Part shown: in pieces, positions 18,045 to 26,556 of the stretch
Position numbering within the stretch: the stretch's first letter is position 1
Layout of the letters: each line of letters begins with the position of its first letter
NCBI RefSeq assembly: GCF_020866845.1
Contig: NZ_CP086594.1
Span: 1,116,001 to 1,180,000 of the forward strand
From: Sphingomonas radiodurans
Lineage (GTDB): Bacteria > Pseudomonadota > Alphaproteobacteria > Sphingomonadales > Sphingomonadaceae
Direction of reading: 5' to 3'
Length of the DNA stretch: 64,000 bases
Notes under the pieces: generated by a model
The model's database searches: none
Told to the model about the DNA's origin: nothing
The model's input: the letters and a program-made list of their open reading frames with translations, nothing else
Position numbers and translations under genes: made by a program

Positions 18045-18066
18045 AGCGTCATTTCCGCACCTCCAC

Positions 18067-18177
18067 CCGTTCGTGCTGAGGAGGCATTGAGCTTGTCGAA
18101 ATGCCGTCTCGAAGCACCGACGATACCCTTCGAGACGATACTTCGCCTTCGCCTCAGCCTCTCCTCAGGGCGAACGG
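18067..18177. repeat. Family C palindromic repeat, copy 2
   Basis: A 111-base near-copy of 14861-14971 in the same direction, again between convergent gene ends (GT-C-like gene and kinase gene). The two copies flank the methyltransferase, GtrA and GT-C-like genes as direct repeats. Confidence 0.88.
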
Positions 18178-18202
18178 AGCGCTAAGGTCACCCCATTCTC
18201 GC

Positions 18203-19537
18203 CTACCGAGCCGGCAGGCTCAGCACGAACCGCGCGCCTTCGCCCGGCGCGCTGTCGACGGTCAGGTCGCCCCCCATCGCCCGCGCAAGCCGCCGCGCGA
18301 TGTACAGCCCCAGCCCGCTGCCGCCGGGCTCGCCCGTATCGACCCGCTCGAACTTGCCGAAGATGCGCTCTTGGTCCTCCGCCGCGACCCCCTTGCCCTG
18401 ATCGGCAACGATCGCGATCGCACGATCGCCGTCGTTCTGCAGCCGCAGCCAGATCGTCGACCCGCGCGGCGAATAGCGAACCGCATTGCCGATCAGATTG
18501 ACCATGATCTGCAGCGAGCGGCGGAATTCACCATGCGCCGGCACGGGTCGATCGAGATCGCCGCGGTCGATCGCCACGCCAGCATCGGCAGCGCGCACCG
18601 CGAGCAGCCCCGCCGCGCGACGCGTCACGTCGGCAAGGTCGATGCCTTCATCCTCGACGGTGAAGTCGTCGCGTTCGATCGCCTGGATGTCGGCCAGATC
18701 GTCGATCAGCCCCATCAGATGTCGCCCGGCACTGGCGATATCCGCGGCATAGTCGGCGTAGTGCGGGTCGATCGGCCCGTCGACGCCCGCATTGATACTG
18801 TCTGCCGTCGCGACGATCCGCCCCAATGGCCCGCGCAGGATGGTATCCAGCCGTCGGTTGAACGCGCTGCCCAGCGCCACCGCTTCCTGCGCCGGAACGA
18901 CCATTTGGTGGAACGTCGCACCGACGAACCCGGCGAACGCGCCGCCGGTATCACGCTTGACGTGCCCCGCCAGCATCACCCGCGCGCCGCCCTCGCGCAA
19001 GCTAGCCGGCTGGTTTTCGAAATCGTCGAGCGCCGCCACCGCCTCGAGCAGCGGCAGCACGCCATGCTCGTCGCTGTCGAGCGCGAACAACTTGGTCAAC
19101 GGCTGGCCGAGCGCGGCCGCGGCATCGAAGCCGTGGCGCGCGCCCGCTTCGACCAGCAGCCGCTGCACGCGCAGCCCGGCGTCGGTCTCCCACGTCCAGT
19201 CCGCGCCGGCCGGCGGCGGCACGCTGCCCGTCGCCGACGAAGGCCGCCACGCCGGCCGCTCGCGCACTGGCGATACGGCAAGCGCAACGCCGTTTTCACC
19301 CGGCGTCGCGCGGACCCAGCAATCGAGATCGACATCGCTGTCGGCGATCGTCACCGCGCGCGAGACGAGAATCTGCAGCCGCCGCGCCAGTCGCACGATC
19401 GTCGCCAATTGCGGCGTCGCCAGCCGTTCGCCGATCGCGCCGCCAGCGCGTTCGTTGAGCGCCATGAACGCGGCATCGGCCTCGACCAGCCGGTCGTCGC
19501 CATCGACACGCGCCGTAAGGATTGCGCCTTCGATCAT
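18203..19537 (-). CDS. Histidine-kinase-like protein lacking the phospho-acceptor His
   Basis: A 444-residue protein without transmembrane segments: two PAS-like regions (about 1-90 and 112-215), a helical dimerisation region (about 222-290) and a good HATPase domain with N box (NLIGNAVRYS, 348-357), DQGKGV (379-384) and the G2 box (GGSGLGLYIARRLARAMGG). In the helical region the place of the H box (S-H-E-L-R-T-P-L) reads D-T-I-L-R-G-P-L, residues 231-238, so Thr232 sits where the phosphorylated His should be. Fold and ATP site look intact, so it may bind ATP as a switch, or act as a phosphatase or scaffold. It overlaps the DUF2336 gene by 4 bases and is the last gene of the operon. Confidence 0.8.
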   Translation of the reverse strand: MIEGAILTARVDGDDRLVEADAAFMALNERAGGAIGERLATPQLATIVRLARRLQILVSRAVTIADSDVDLDCWVRATPGENGVALAVSPVRERPAWRPSSATGSVPPPAGADWTWETDAGLRVQRLLVEAGARHGFDAAAALGQPLTKLFALDSDEHGVLPLLEAVAALDDFENQPASLREGGARVMLAGHVKRDTGGAFAGFVGATFHQMVVPAQEAVALGSAFNRRLDTILRGPLGRIVATADSINAGVDGPIDPHYADYAADIASAGRHLMGLIDDLADIQAIERDDFTVEDEGIDLADVTRRAAGLLAVRAADAGVAIDRGDLDRPVPAHGEFRRSLQIMVNLIGNAVRYSPRGSTIWLRLQNDGDRAIAIVADQGKGVAAEDQERIFGKFERVDTGEPGGSGLGLYIARRLARAMGGDLTVDSAPGEGARFVLSLPAR

Positions 19538-20634
19538 CGCCCGCGTCCTCGCCCCAGCGCGAGCAGCGCGGCGCGGAACTCGGGATGCAGCGCGAGCGGC
19601 GCGAGCGCGTCACGCGCGGCGTCGATCGGGATCGCGGCGATCGTATCGAGTTCGTCGGCGAACGCCTCGATGTCGCGGCGCGGATCGGCATCGGCGAGCG
19701 CGAGCCCGATCCGCGCGATCGTTGCGCGGTCCAGCCCATGCGCGCGCAGCGCCAGCCACAACCGGTCTCCGTCGGGATCCAGCGTCAGCGCGCGCGCCTC
19801 GGCGAAGTCGATCGCGAGCGCATGCGCGACCACCGCCACGAACAGCGCTGCACGCCCTTCCTCAATCGCTTCGACCAGTAGCTCGGCGAGTTCCGCCGGC
19901 CGCGCGTCGATCGCCGCGGCCAGCCGCATCGCGACCGCGTCGAGGCGTTCGCCTTCGTCGTGCGCGGAAAGGCTGCGCTGCGCTGCCGCGACCAGCGCTT
20001 GATCGACCGCCGGTTGCTGCGCCGGCTCCACCGTTCGCGCGTCGCGAAGTGCCGCCGCCACCCACCAGACAAGCCGCCGGTGCAGCGCCGGGGGGAGATC
20101 GCCGCGGCGCGCCGTGCCGGGCGCCCGGCGGCGGCTGTCCGCCATCAGGTAAGCCGAAGCCGCAGCGGCGACGACACCGTCCCCACAGCCGGTCAGTCGC
20201 GCCAGCTGCGCGGCATTCGCCCCCGGCGCACGATTGGCGAGCAGCGCCTCGCCGAGCAGATCCTGCCGCACCTGGCCGATCAGCTCGCTCATCAGGTCGC
20301 GATCGCGCAGCAGACCCGAATCGATCAACCGCCCGAGCAATGGCGCCTTCCGCCCGTCGAACGCCATCCCCGGCGCAATTACGCTCAACCCGGCAAGCTG
20401 GCGCGCGGCATGGCCGGCTATCTCGCGTTCGATCGCCTGCACCGCCGTCGTCAGCACCGTGCCGACTGCGGCGCGCGTGCGATCGTCAAGCCGATCGTCC
20501 TCGGCAAGGAAGAAGTCGTCGATCGCCGTCGCCAGGCGCGCCTCCGCCCGCCGGTCCGCCGCCGCCACGCGCGCGAACAAGGGAGCGGCGTTCGGGGCTG
20601 GCGCCCGCGAAGCGTCGTTGGAATCGGCCGACAT
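19534..20634 (-). CDS. DUF2336 domain protein
   Basis: A 366-residue, mostly helical, Ala-rich protein with no signal peptide or transmembrane helix. The repeated helical pattern (for example LARLTGCGDGVVAAAASAYL, and later AELAELLVEAIEEGRAALFV followed by IARIGLALAD) fits the DUF2336 family, alphaproteobacterial proteins of unknown role often found near signalling genes. The 4-base overlap with the downstream kinase-like gene suggests balanced synthesis and perhaps a physical complex. The preceding gene ends 36 bases upstream. Confidence 0.7.
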   Translation of the reverse strand: MSADSNDASRAPAPNAAPLFARVAAADRRAEARLATAIDDFFLAEDDRLDDRTRAAVGTVLTTAVQAIEREIAGHAARQLAGLSVIAPGMAFDGRKAPLLGRLIDSGLLRDRDLMSELIGQVRQDLLGEALLANRAPGANAAQLARLTGCGDGVVAAAASAYLMADSRRRAPGTARRGDLPPALHRRLVWWVAAALRDARTVEPAQQPAVDQALVAAAQRSLSAHDEGERLDAVAMRLAAAIDARPAELAELLVEAIEEGRAALFVAVVAHALAIDFAEARALTLDPDGDRLWLALRAHGLDRATIARIGLALADADPRRDIEAFADELDTIAAIPIDAARDALAPLALHPEFRAALLALGRGRGR

Positions 20635-20670
20635 GGCGGCACTCTTACCGCGCTAGTCGTTAAAGTGCTG

Positions 20671-21849
20671 CTAAGGTTGGCGGCGAAGAACTTCGATCGC
20701 GAAACCAAGCGTTACCGCCGCGTAGAGCGTCGCCGCCACAAGGCCGAGCATCGGAAAGCCAAGCAGGGTAAAGGCACCGAGCACGACGAGATAGGCGGAC
20801 GGATCGCCCCAGGCGGCTGGCCGATCTCGGGTCGCCGCGCGCTCGCCCAACCCTCCCGCAGTGACAAGCGCAAGCGCCAGAACCAGCCCGGTCAGCTCGC
20901 CCGTTTCGGCATCGATCGCATGACCCAGCAGCACGGCAGCGCCTGCCGGCACGACCGCGACCAATATCGTCATCGCCAGCGTCATCGCCGCCTCGTCGCG
21001 CAGCCAGGCAAAGCTCGCCGCCAGCTTGGCAATTGCCACGCTAAAAAGCGCCGCGATCAACCCGATCGTGAGCTGCCCGCCCCCCAGGGCAAGCAACCCG
21101 CCTGCCCCAAGCACCGCGGCCCCGCCCCCGATCGCCCCACTCGGCACATGGCGACGCATCAGCGCCGGCAACGTCAGCCGCGCGAGTGGGCGAACGATCC
21201 AGCGATCGAACCACCCCGTGCGCGCCGCAAGCGAGGCACTCACGACCGCACGGCTGCGCGCCTCCAGCATGTCGCCACGCCGCTCGATCCCATGCCCGGC
21301 GCGGCGGTCGTCGTCAGGCAGCGTCAGCCGCGCCGCACCCGCCTGCGCTGCCGCGTGGAGCAACGCCGACTGCACGTCATAATCGCGCGGCATCGCAGCC
21401 ACTTCCGCCAGCCGCCCCCCATCGAGGCGCGCGATGCCCGCCCACGCATCGCCACCGCCGATCAGTTCATAATGAGCCGCCGCCTCGCGCTCGGGAACGA
21501 CAAGCAGCGCGTCGCCCTCCTCGCGCGCCAGCGGCGTAAGCACCGCCTCGGTCGTGACGAGCCCGTCGCCCAGTACCAGCAGGTGCGACAGGGGGTGCAG
21601 CCGCGCCGCCGCCTCCGCCGCGCTGCGCACATTGTCCACCGTCACGCCGCGCCGCCCGATCCGCGCGATCGCGCCGAGCAGCTCAGGCGTCAGCCGCGCG
21701 ACGACGATCACGATCTGCGATACCCCGGCGCCGATAAGCAGTCGCGCCTGATATTCGATCACCGTCATGCCCGCGAACGGCAGCGTCGCCGCGAGCGCAC
21801 CGGGACGGTCGTCGGCATCCTGTACGGCAAAGATCAGCCCGGCGAGCAT
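20671..21849 (-). CDS. Degenerate nucleotidyltransferase / CDP-alcohol transferase-like fusion
   Basis: A 392-residue two-part protein. Residues 1 to about 205 look like a nucleotidyltransferase fold (FAGMTVIEYQARLLIGAGVS, then LVLGDGLVTTEAVL), but the N-terminal glycine-rich NTP loop is replaced by FAVQDADDRPGALAATLPF. Residues from about 208 begin ARTGWFDRWIVRPLARL, which resembles the entry to CDP-alcohol phosphatidyltransferases, and continue as about six membrane helices. The catalytic DG...AR...G...D pattern expected there is absent. The order matches fused inositol-phosphate cytidylyltransferase/DIPP synthase enzymes, apparently without either active site. I infer a sensory or scaffolding membrane protein; function unknown. 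Second gene of a four-gene operon. Confidence 0.6.
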   Translation of the reverse strand: MLAGLIFAVQDADDRPGALAATLPFAGMTVIEYQARLLIGAGVSQIVIVVARLTPELLGAIARIGRRGVTVDNVRSAAEAAARLHPLSHLLVLGDGLVTTEAVLTPLAREEGDALLVVPEREAAAHYELIGGGDAWAGIARLDGGRLAEVAAMPRDYDVQSALLHAAAQAGAARLTLPDDDRRAGHGIERRGDMLEARSRAVVSASLAARTGWFDRWIVRPLARLTLPALMRRHVPSGAIGGGAAVLGAGGLLALGGGQLTIGLIAALFSVAIAKLAASFAWLRDEAAMTLAMTILVAVVPAGAAVLLGHAIDAETGELTGLVLALALVTAGGLGERAATRDRPAAWGDPSAYLVVLGAFTLLGFPMLGLVAATLYAAVTLGFAIEVLRRQP

Positions 21850-21930
21850 CGCGCGCTGTTAAGGAAAGTCCCCCGCCTCGGCAACGGCTTGCCGCTCGAG
21901 GCTCGCACCGCTCTCGCGAGCGGAGCAAGA

Positions 21931-22224
21931 TTACAGCTGCGCCACTGCTCGCCGCAACCGCTTCAGCAACACGACATCGCCAGCAGATGCCTCGGTCGCT
22001 CGCGTCGCAATCGTCATCAATCGCACCGCGCCGAAGCTCGCTGCCAGCCCCTTCAGCCGCCACGCCGCCGATCGCCACGCCTCATCGTCGTTCGCCTGCT
22101 CGATCGCCGCCAGTCCACGCTGCGCACTTTCGAGGAACGCCGCGCGCAGCTCCGCGATCAGCGCGGGATCGTCTCCCACGGCGGCCGCAAGCGTCGCGTC
22201 GATCGCACCGGGATCATAGGCCAT
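21931..22224 (-). CDS. HPt-like protein with Trp in place of the phospho-acceptor His
   Basis: A 97-residue helical protein shaped like a histidine phosphotransfer (HPt) domain. The typical core A-H-x-L-K-G...FGA is present as AAWRLKGLAASFGA (residues 53-66), with Trp55 exactly where the phosphorylated His belongs. The codon is TGG in the sequence given. A single such change would block phosphotransfer, leaving a possible docking function. The start at 22224 (MAYDPGAIDATL) is preferred; one 21 bases further up is possible. First gene of the four-gene minus-strand operon, 84 bases from the divergent coiled-coil gene. Confidence 0.72.
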   Translation of the reverse strand: MAYDPGAIDATLAAAVGDDPALIAELRAAFLESAQRGLAAIEQANDDEAWRSAAWRLKGLAASFGAVRLMTIATRATEASAGDVVLLKRLRRAVAQL

Positions 22225-22308
22225 TGATGCGACGCTATCCTGCAACGCTTAACCGCAGGTTGCCGCTATTCGCTTTGTGGCCCGCAAATCCGTGTTAGAC
22301 CCTGTAAC

Positions 22309-24612
22309 ATGACCGGGGGGCCATCGATCATCGACATCCGCACGCGCGAGACCGGCGAGGCGATCAGCATGCCAGAGCCCGAGCCGACTCCAGATATCTT
22401 CGAGCATTACGCTCTTGCCGATGACAGTGACGCCGCAGGCGGAGGCTATGTCGCGCCGTCACTCTGGCGATCGGGCGCACCCATCGTGCTCGCGACGGTC
22501 GCAGCCGCTTGGGTAGTCGCACTGTTGTGGATGGCTCGAAACACGTTCGGATCGATGTCAGCACTCGATCTCGCCCAATTCGGCGCGGCGCTCGCCACGG
22601 TGCCAGCCCTGGCCGGAATCGCCTGGCTGATCGCGCTGCGCACAAGCCGGGCGGAAGCGACCCGCTTCGGCGCTTCGGCACGGGCGATGCGCGCCGAAGC
22701 AGCCGCACTCGAACAGACCGTCGCAACGCTCGCCGGTGCGCTCGAAGACAATCGTCATCGCCTTGCCGATCAGGTGCGCCAGTTCAGTGCGATCGGCGAT
22801 GGCGCGACGGCGCGGCTCGCGGCAATCGGCCGCGGCCTCTCCGAGGAAATCGACCAGGCCGACGTCCACGCCCGCTCGCTCGCCGAAGCTGCCGGCACGG
22901 CCCAAAATAACCTCGCTGTGCTGCTCGCCACGATGCCCCGCGCGCAAGCCGAGGTCGATGCCATGGCGGGCAAGATCGACCTCGCCGGGCTCTCCGCGGG
23001 CGAACACACCGCCGCCCTCGACGCTCAGGTGGTGGCGCTCGGCGAGCGCGGACGCGAGGCGGAAACGATCGCTGGCGGCGCAGCACAGAAGCTGGCGGCG
23101 CACATCGCGCGGATGGAAGCGACCAGCGAAACTGCGGGCGTGCGGCTCGAAGGCGTGACCGGGGAGATGTCGGTGGCGGTCGATGCTCTGCTCGCGCGAA
23201 TTGCCGACGCGGTCGATGAGTCGCGCAAGGGGATCGCGGCGCAGGGCGAAGCGATGCTCGCGATGGTCGGCGCCAATCAGGCCGCGCTCGATGCCGCCGC
23301 GCGCGAGACCGCCGAGTCGCTCGCCGAACGCATCGGCGTGATCGAGATCGTGATCGACCGCATCGCCGCGCGGCTCGACGTGCAGCGCGCGGCCGGTGAC
23401 GGCCTCGTCGGCACGCTCGAAGGCGGGATCGCGCGCGTCGAGACTCAGCTCGACCGCCTCCACCACCAAGGCGTCGAACGCTCGCAGCATCTCGCCGCGT
23501 CGATCAGCGCGCTGGGCGGTTCCGCCGATGCCATGACGCAAGCGCTCGCCGCGGGCGACGCCATGGCCACTAAGGCCATCGCGACGACCGACAATCTGCT
23601 GGTCGCGCTCGATGCCGCGACGCGCGAGATCGACGAGACGCTGCCCGCCGCCGTCGATCGGCTCGATGCGCGCGTTATCGCGGCCAAGGCAGTCGTCGTC
23701 GCCGCCAAGCCCGAGTTGCTCGCACTCGTCACTGCGGCGGAAAGCACGCACGATGCAATCGAAGCAATTGCGCAAGTGATCGCCGATCAGCGCCGCAACG
23801 TCGATACGCTCACCGGCACCTTGCTCGATTCGCTCGCCACCGGCCGCGCGAAGGCTGATGCGATGGGCCAAATGGTGGACGAGGCAAGCGACCGCGCGAA
23901 CCGTTTCGCGGAAGAGGCCGCACCACGCCTGCTCGAAGCGCTGCTTCGCGTCCGCGATACCGCGACGCAGGCGGCAGAACATGCGCGCGAGGTGCTGGCA
24001 AAAGTCATCCCGGAAGCGGCCGAAGCGCTGGAGAAGTCAGGGGCGGCGGCGCTCCGGCGCGCGGTGGATGCCGGGCTGGACAGGCAGATCGCGCAGATCG
24101 CGGTCACCGCCGAGACCGCGGTCAATGCAGCGAACCGCGCGGCGGAACGGCTCGACCGGCAGATCCACGCGATCGACACCGCAACCGCGCTAGTCGACAC
24201 GCGGCTCGAAGTCGCGCGGGCCGAGCACGACGAGGCGAACCAGGAGAGCTTCGCGCGCCGTGCGTCGCTGCTGATCGAGGCGCTGAACTCGGCCGCGATC
24301 GACATCACGCGGACTTTTGCGCCCGAAGTCGCGGACAGCGCCTGGGCAGCATACCTCAAGGGCGATCGCGGCGTCTTCACGCGGCGGGCCGTGCGGCTGC
24401 TCGACGGCGTTGGCCAACGCGACATCGCGCGGCTCTACGATGATGACTATGCCTTCCGCGATCAGGTCAACCGCTACATCCACGATTTCGAATCGATGCT
24501 GCGCACGATCCTCACCCAGCGCGACGGCTCACCGCTGGGCGTGACGTTGCTGTCATCGGACATGGGCAAGCTTTACGTCGCCCTGGCGCAAGCGATCGAA
24601 CGGCTGCGCTAA
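22309..24612 (+). CDS. Membrane-anchored long coiled-coil protein
   Basis: A 767-residue protein: an acidic cytoplasmic N-terminus of about 50 residues, two transmembrane helices (about 57-76 and 87-109), about 500 residues of Ala/Glu/Asp-rich coiled coil, and a compact C-terminal region (about 640-767) with RRAVRLLDGVGQRDIARLYD, VNRYIHDFESMLR and VTLLSSDMGKLYVALAQAI. The globular end looks well constrained, so it is probably the functional interface. I do not recognise an enzyme. The layout suggests a cell-envelope or chromosome-organisation protein tethered to the inner membrane. ATG at 22309 is the first start; a second ATG 60 bases on is possible. Divergent from the HPt-like gene with only about 84 bases between, so the two may share control. 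Confidence 0.7.
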   Translation: MTGGPSIIDIRTRETGEAISMPEPEPTPDIFEHYALADDSDAAGGGYVAPSLWRSGAPIVLATVAAAWVVALLWMARNTFGSMSALDLAQFGAALATVPALAGIAWLIALRTSRAEATRFGASARAMRAEAAALEQTVATLAGALEDNRHRLADQVRQFSAIGDGATARLAAIGRGLSEEIDQADVHARSLAEAAGTAQNNLAVLLATMPRAQAEVDAMAGKIDLAGLSAGEHTAALDAQVVALGERGREAETIAGGAAQKLAAHIARMEATSETAGVRLEGVTGEMSVAVDALLARIADAVDESRKGIAAQGEAMLAMVGANQAALDAAARETAESLAERIGVIEIVIDRIAARLDVQRAAGDGLVGTLEGGIARVETQLDRLHHQGVERSQHLAASISALGGSADAMTQALAAGDAMATKAIATTDNLLVALDAATREIDETLPAAVDRLDARVIAAKAVVVAAKPELLALVTAAESTHDAIEAIAQVIADQRRNVDTLTGTLLDSLATGRAKADAMGQMVDEASDRANRFAEEAAPRLLEALLRVRDTATQAAEHAREVLAKVIPEAAEALEKSGAAALRRAVDAGLDRQIAQIAVTAETAVNAANRAAERLDRQIHAIDTATALVDTRLEVARAEHDEANQESFARRASLLIEALNSAAIDITRTFAPEVADSAWAAYLKGDRGVFTRRAVRLLDGVGQRDIARLYDDDYAFRDQVNRYIHDFESMLRTILTQRDGSPLGVTLLSSDMGKLYVALAQAIERLR

Positions 24613-24640
24613 GTCCCCCGCCGCCGCCCACACGGCGACG

Positions 24641-24904
24641 TCAGTACTTCGTCATGTCCACCATATCGGGCGTTACCCAGCCGTACACGTAATTGGCGTA
24701 ATACAATCCGAACAGCGTCGTCGCGACGATCGTCACCCGCAACAAGACGCGGCCGAGCGCAAACTCGTGCGGCGCGCTTTCCGCCTGGCCGGGGATGTGC
24801 GCCACCCCCGCCTCCTCGCTGGTCCGCACGCCGAACGGCAGGACCAGAAACACCGAGAAGGACCAGAACAGGATGTAGATCGCGAGTGCCGACGTCCACC
24901 GCAT
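24641..24904 (-). CDS. DUF1467 small membrane protein
   Basis: An 87-residue inner-membrane protein with two transmembrane helices (ALAIYILFWSFSVFLVLPFG, and a second near VTIVATTLFGLYYANYVYGW) joined by a hydrophilic loop containing RTSEEAG. This is the DUF1467 pattern, an alphaproteobacterial family of unknown role commonly placed next to RNase J. It begins 6 bases after the RNase J stop and is probably the last gene of the long nuo-birA-coaX-rnj unit. Confidence 0.88.
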   Translation of the reverse strand: MRWTSALAIYILFWSFSVFLVLPFGVRTSEEAGVAHIPGQAESAPHEFALGRVLLRVTIVATTLFGLYYANYVYGWVTPDMVDMTKY

Positions 24905-24910
24905 GGTGCG

Positions 24911-26548
24911 TCAGACCTCGACGACGAGTACGTCGACCACCGGCTTCTTGCCCGTCCAGCGCGTGGCGCAGCGACGCACGGCAAGGCGGATGTCCTCGCG
25001 CAGCCGATCGCGATCGCGCGACTTGCCGCGCGCGGCCTCCTCCACTGCATCCTCGGCCTCGGCGATGAACGCGCTGCGCTCCTCCTCGACCGGCACGCCT
25101 TGGAAGCGCACCTGCGGGCGACCCGCCAGCCGCCCCTCGCGCGACACCGCGACCGCAACCGAGATCTGGCCATTCACGCCAAGCCGCCGCCGTTCGTTGA
25201 TCGTCGCACCATCGGCCGGCAGGATCACGTCACCGTCGAGCACCAACCGGCCGACCGGCACGTTGCCGATCTTCTGCGGCTTGCCCGGCGCGAGCCGGAT
25301 CATGTCGCCATCGGTCTGGACGATCGCTTGTGGAATGCCTTCGGACAGGCCGTAGCGCGCCTGCTCCATCAGATGCCGCATCTCGCCATGAACCGGGATC
25401 AGCAGCTCGGGGCGCAGCCAGCTGTACATCTTGGCCAATTCCGGCCGGCCTGGATGGCCAGAAACGTGAACGTGCGCCTGCTTCTCGGTGACCATCAGGA
25501 CACCGCGGCCGGCGAGGATATTCTGAATGCGGCCGATCGCCACTTCGTTGCCGGGAATCTCCTTCGACGAGAAGATCACCGTGTCGCCCTCGTCGAGCCG
25601 GATCTGGTGGCTGCCCTCGGCAACCCGCGCGAGCGCCGCGCGCGGCTCGCCTTGGCCGCCGGTGGCGATGATCAGCACCTTGTCGCGCGGCATCCGCATC
25701 GCGGCGTCGGCGGTGACCAATTCGGGCAAGTCACGCAGATAGCCGCATGCCCGCGCCACCTTGATGATGCGATCGAGCGAGCGTCCGGCCACGCACAGCG
25801 CGCGCCCGGTTTCCTTCGCCACTTCGCCTAGCGTCTGAATGCGCGAGGCGTTCGACGCGAATGTCGTCACCATCACGCGGCCACGTGCCTTGGCGATCGC
25901 TTCACCGAGCCCGGTGCGCACGTCGCTTTCCGATCCCGATGCCTCGACGTTGAACACGTTCGTCGAATCGCACACGAGCACGTCGATGCCGCGATCGCCG
26001 ATCGCCGTCATCTGCGCCGCGCTCACCGGCTTGCCGATCACCGGCGCATCGTCGAGCTTCCAGTCGCCGGTGTGGAATATGCGGCCCGCCGCCGTCTCGA
26101 TGATCAGCGCGTTCGATTCGGGGATCGAATGCATCAGCGGCACGAATTCGAACCCGAATGGCCCTACCTTGAACGGCGCGCCCGGCTGGATCACGCGCAG
26201 GTCGATGCGATCGGCGATCCGCTCCTCGTCCAGCTTGTGGCGGATCAGCCCGGCGGTGAATGGCGTGGCGTATATCGGCACCCCGAGATCATCGGCGAGA
26301 TACGGCAGCGCGCCGATATGATCCTCATGCCCGTGCGTGATGACGATGCCTTCGAGCTGCTCGAGCCGATCCTCGATGAACGACAGGTCGGGCAGCACCA
26401 GGTCGATGCCGGGATAGGCATGATCGGCAAAGGTCACGCCGCAATCGACCATCACCCAGCGGCCACGCGTGCCATATAGGTTGACGTTCATGCCGATCTC
26501 GCCGGAGCCGCCGAGGGCGCAGAAGAGAAGTTCGTCGTTCTTGGAAAT
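24911..26548 (-). CDS. rnj: Ribonuclease J, probable ATT start codon
   Basis: RNase J is a cytoplasmic metallo-beta-lactamase/beta-CASP nuclease with endonuclease and 5'-3' exonuclease activity, important for mRNA turnover and rRNA maturation. Metal ligands are in THGHEDHIG; HTGDWKLDD, DSTNVF, SGHPGRPE and PVHGEMRHL follow in normal order. The first standard start (ATG, 26491) would cut off the conserved first strand. In frame upstream, the DNA still encodes ELLFCALGGSGEIG, which is normal RNase J. Between there and an in-frame TGA there is no ATG, GTG or TTG. An ATT at 26546-26548 lies 8 bases after AAGGA, giving a 545-residue protein (I/M-SKNDELLF). I therefore infer an ATT start, as in infC. 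Confidence 0.9.
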   Translation of the reverse strand: MSKNDELLFCALGGSGEIGMNVNLYGTRGRWVMVDCGVTFADHAYPGIDLVLPDLSFIEDRLEQLEGIVITHGHEDHIGALPYLADDLGVPIYATPFTAGLIRHKLDEERIADRIDLRVIQPGAPFKVGPFGFEFVPLMHSIPESNALIIETAAGRIFHTGDWKLDDAPVIGKPVSAAQMTAIGDRGIDVLVCDSTNVFNVEASGSESDVRTGLGEAIAKARGRVMVTTFASNASRIQTLGEVAKETGRALCVAGRSLDRIIKVARACGYLRDLPELVTADAAMRMPRDKVLIIATGGQGEPRAALARVAEGSHQIRLDEGDTVIFSSKEIPGNEVAIGRIQNILAGRGVLMVTEKQAHVHVSGHPGRPELAKMYSWLRPELLIPVHGEMRHLMEQARYGLSEGIPQAIVQTDGDMIRLAPGKPQKIGNVPVGRLVLDGDVILPADGATINERRRLGVNGQISVAVAVSREGRLAGRPQVRFQGVPVEEERSAFIAEAEDAVEEAARGKSRDRDRLREDIRLAVRRCATRWTGKKPVVDVLVVEV

Positions 26549-26556
26549 CGTTCTAA

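Noticed and set aside
18101..20663. Two long plus-strand open frames opposite the kinase-like gene
   Set aside because: No recognisable domain, composition of an antisense frame; one begins inside a family C repeat.
19960..22227. A 755-codon open frame on the plus strand, antisense to the DUF2336 and fusion genes
   Set aside because: Its composition (Arg, Gln, His, Pro) is that of the complement of high-GC codons; the minus-strand genes have recognisable folds and tight gene spacing.
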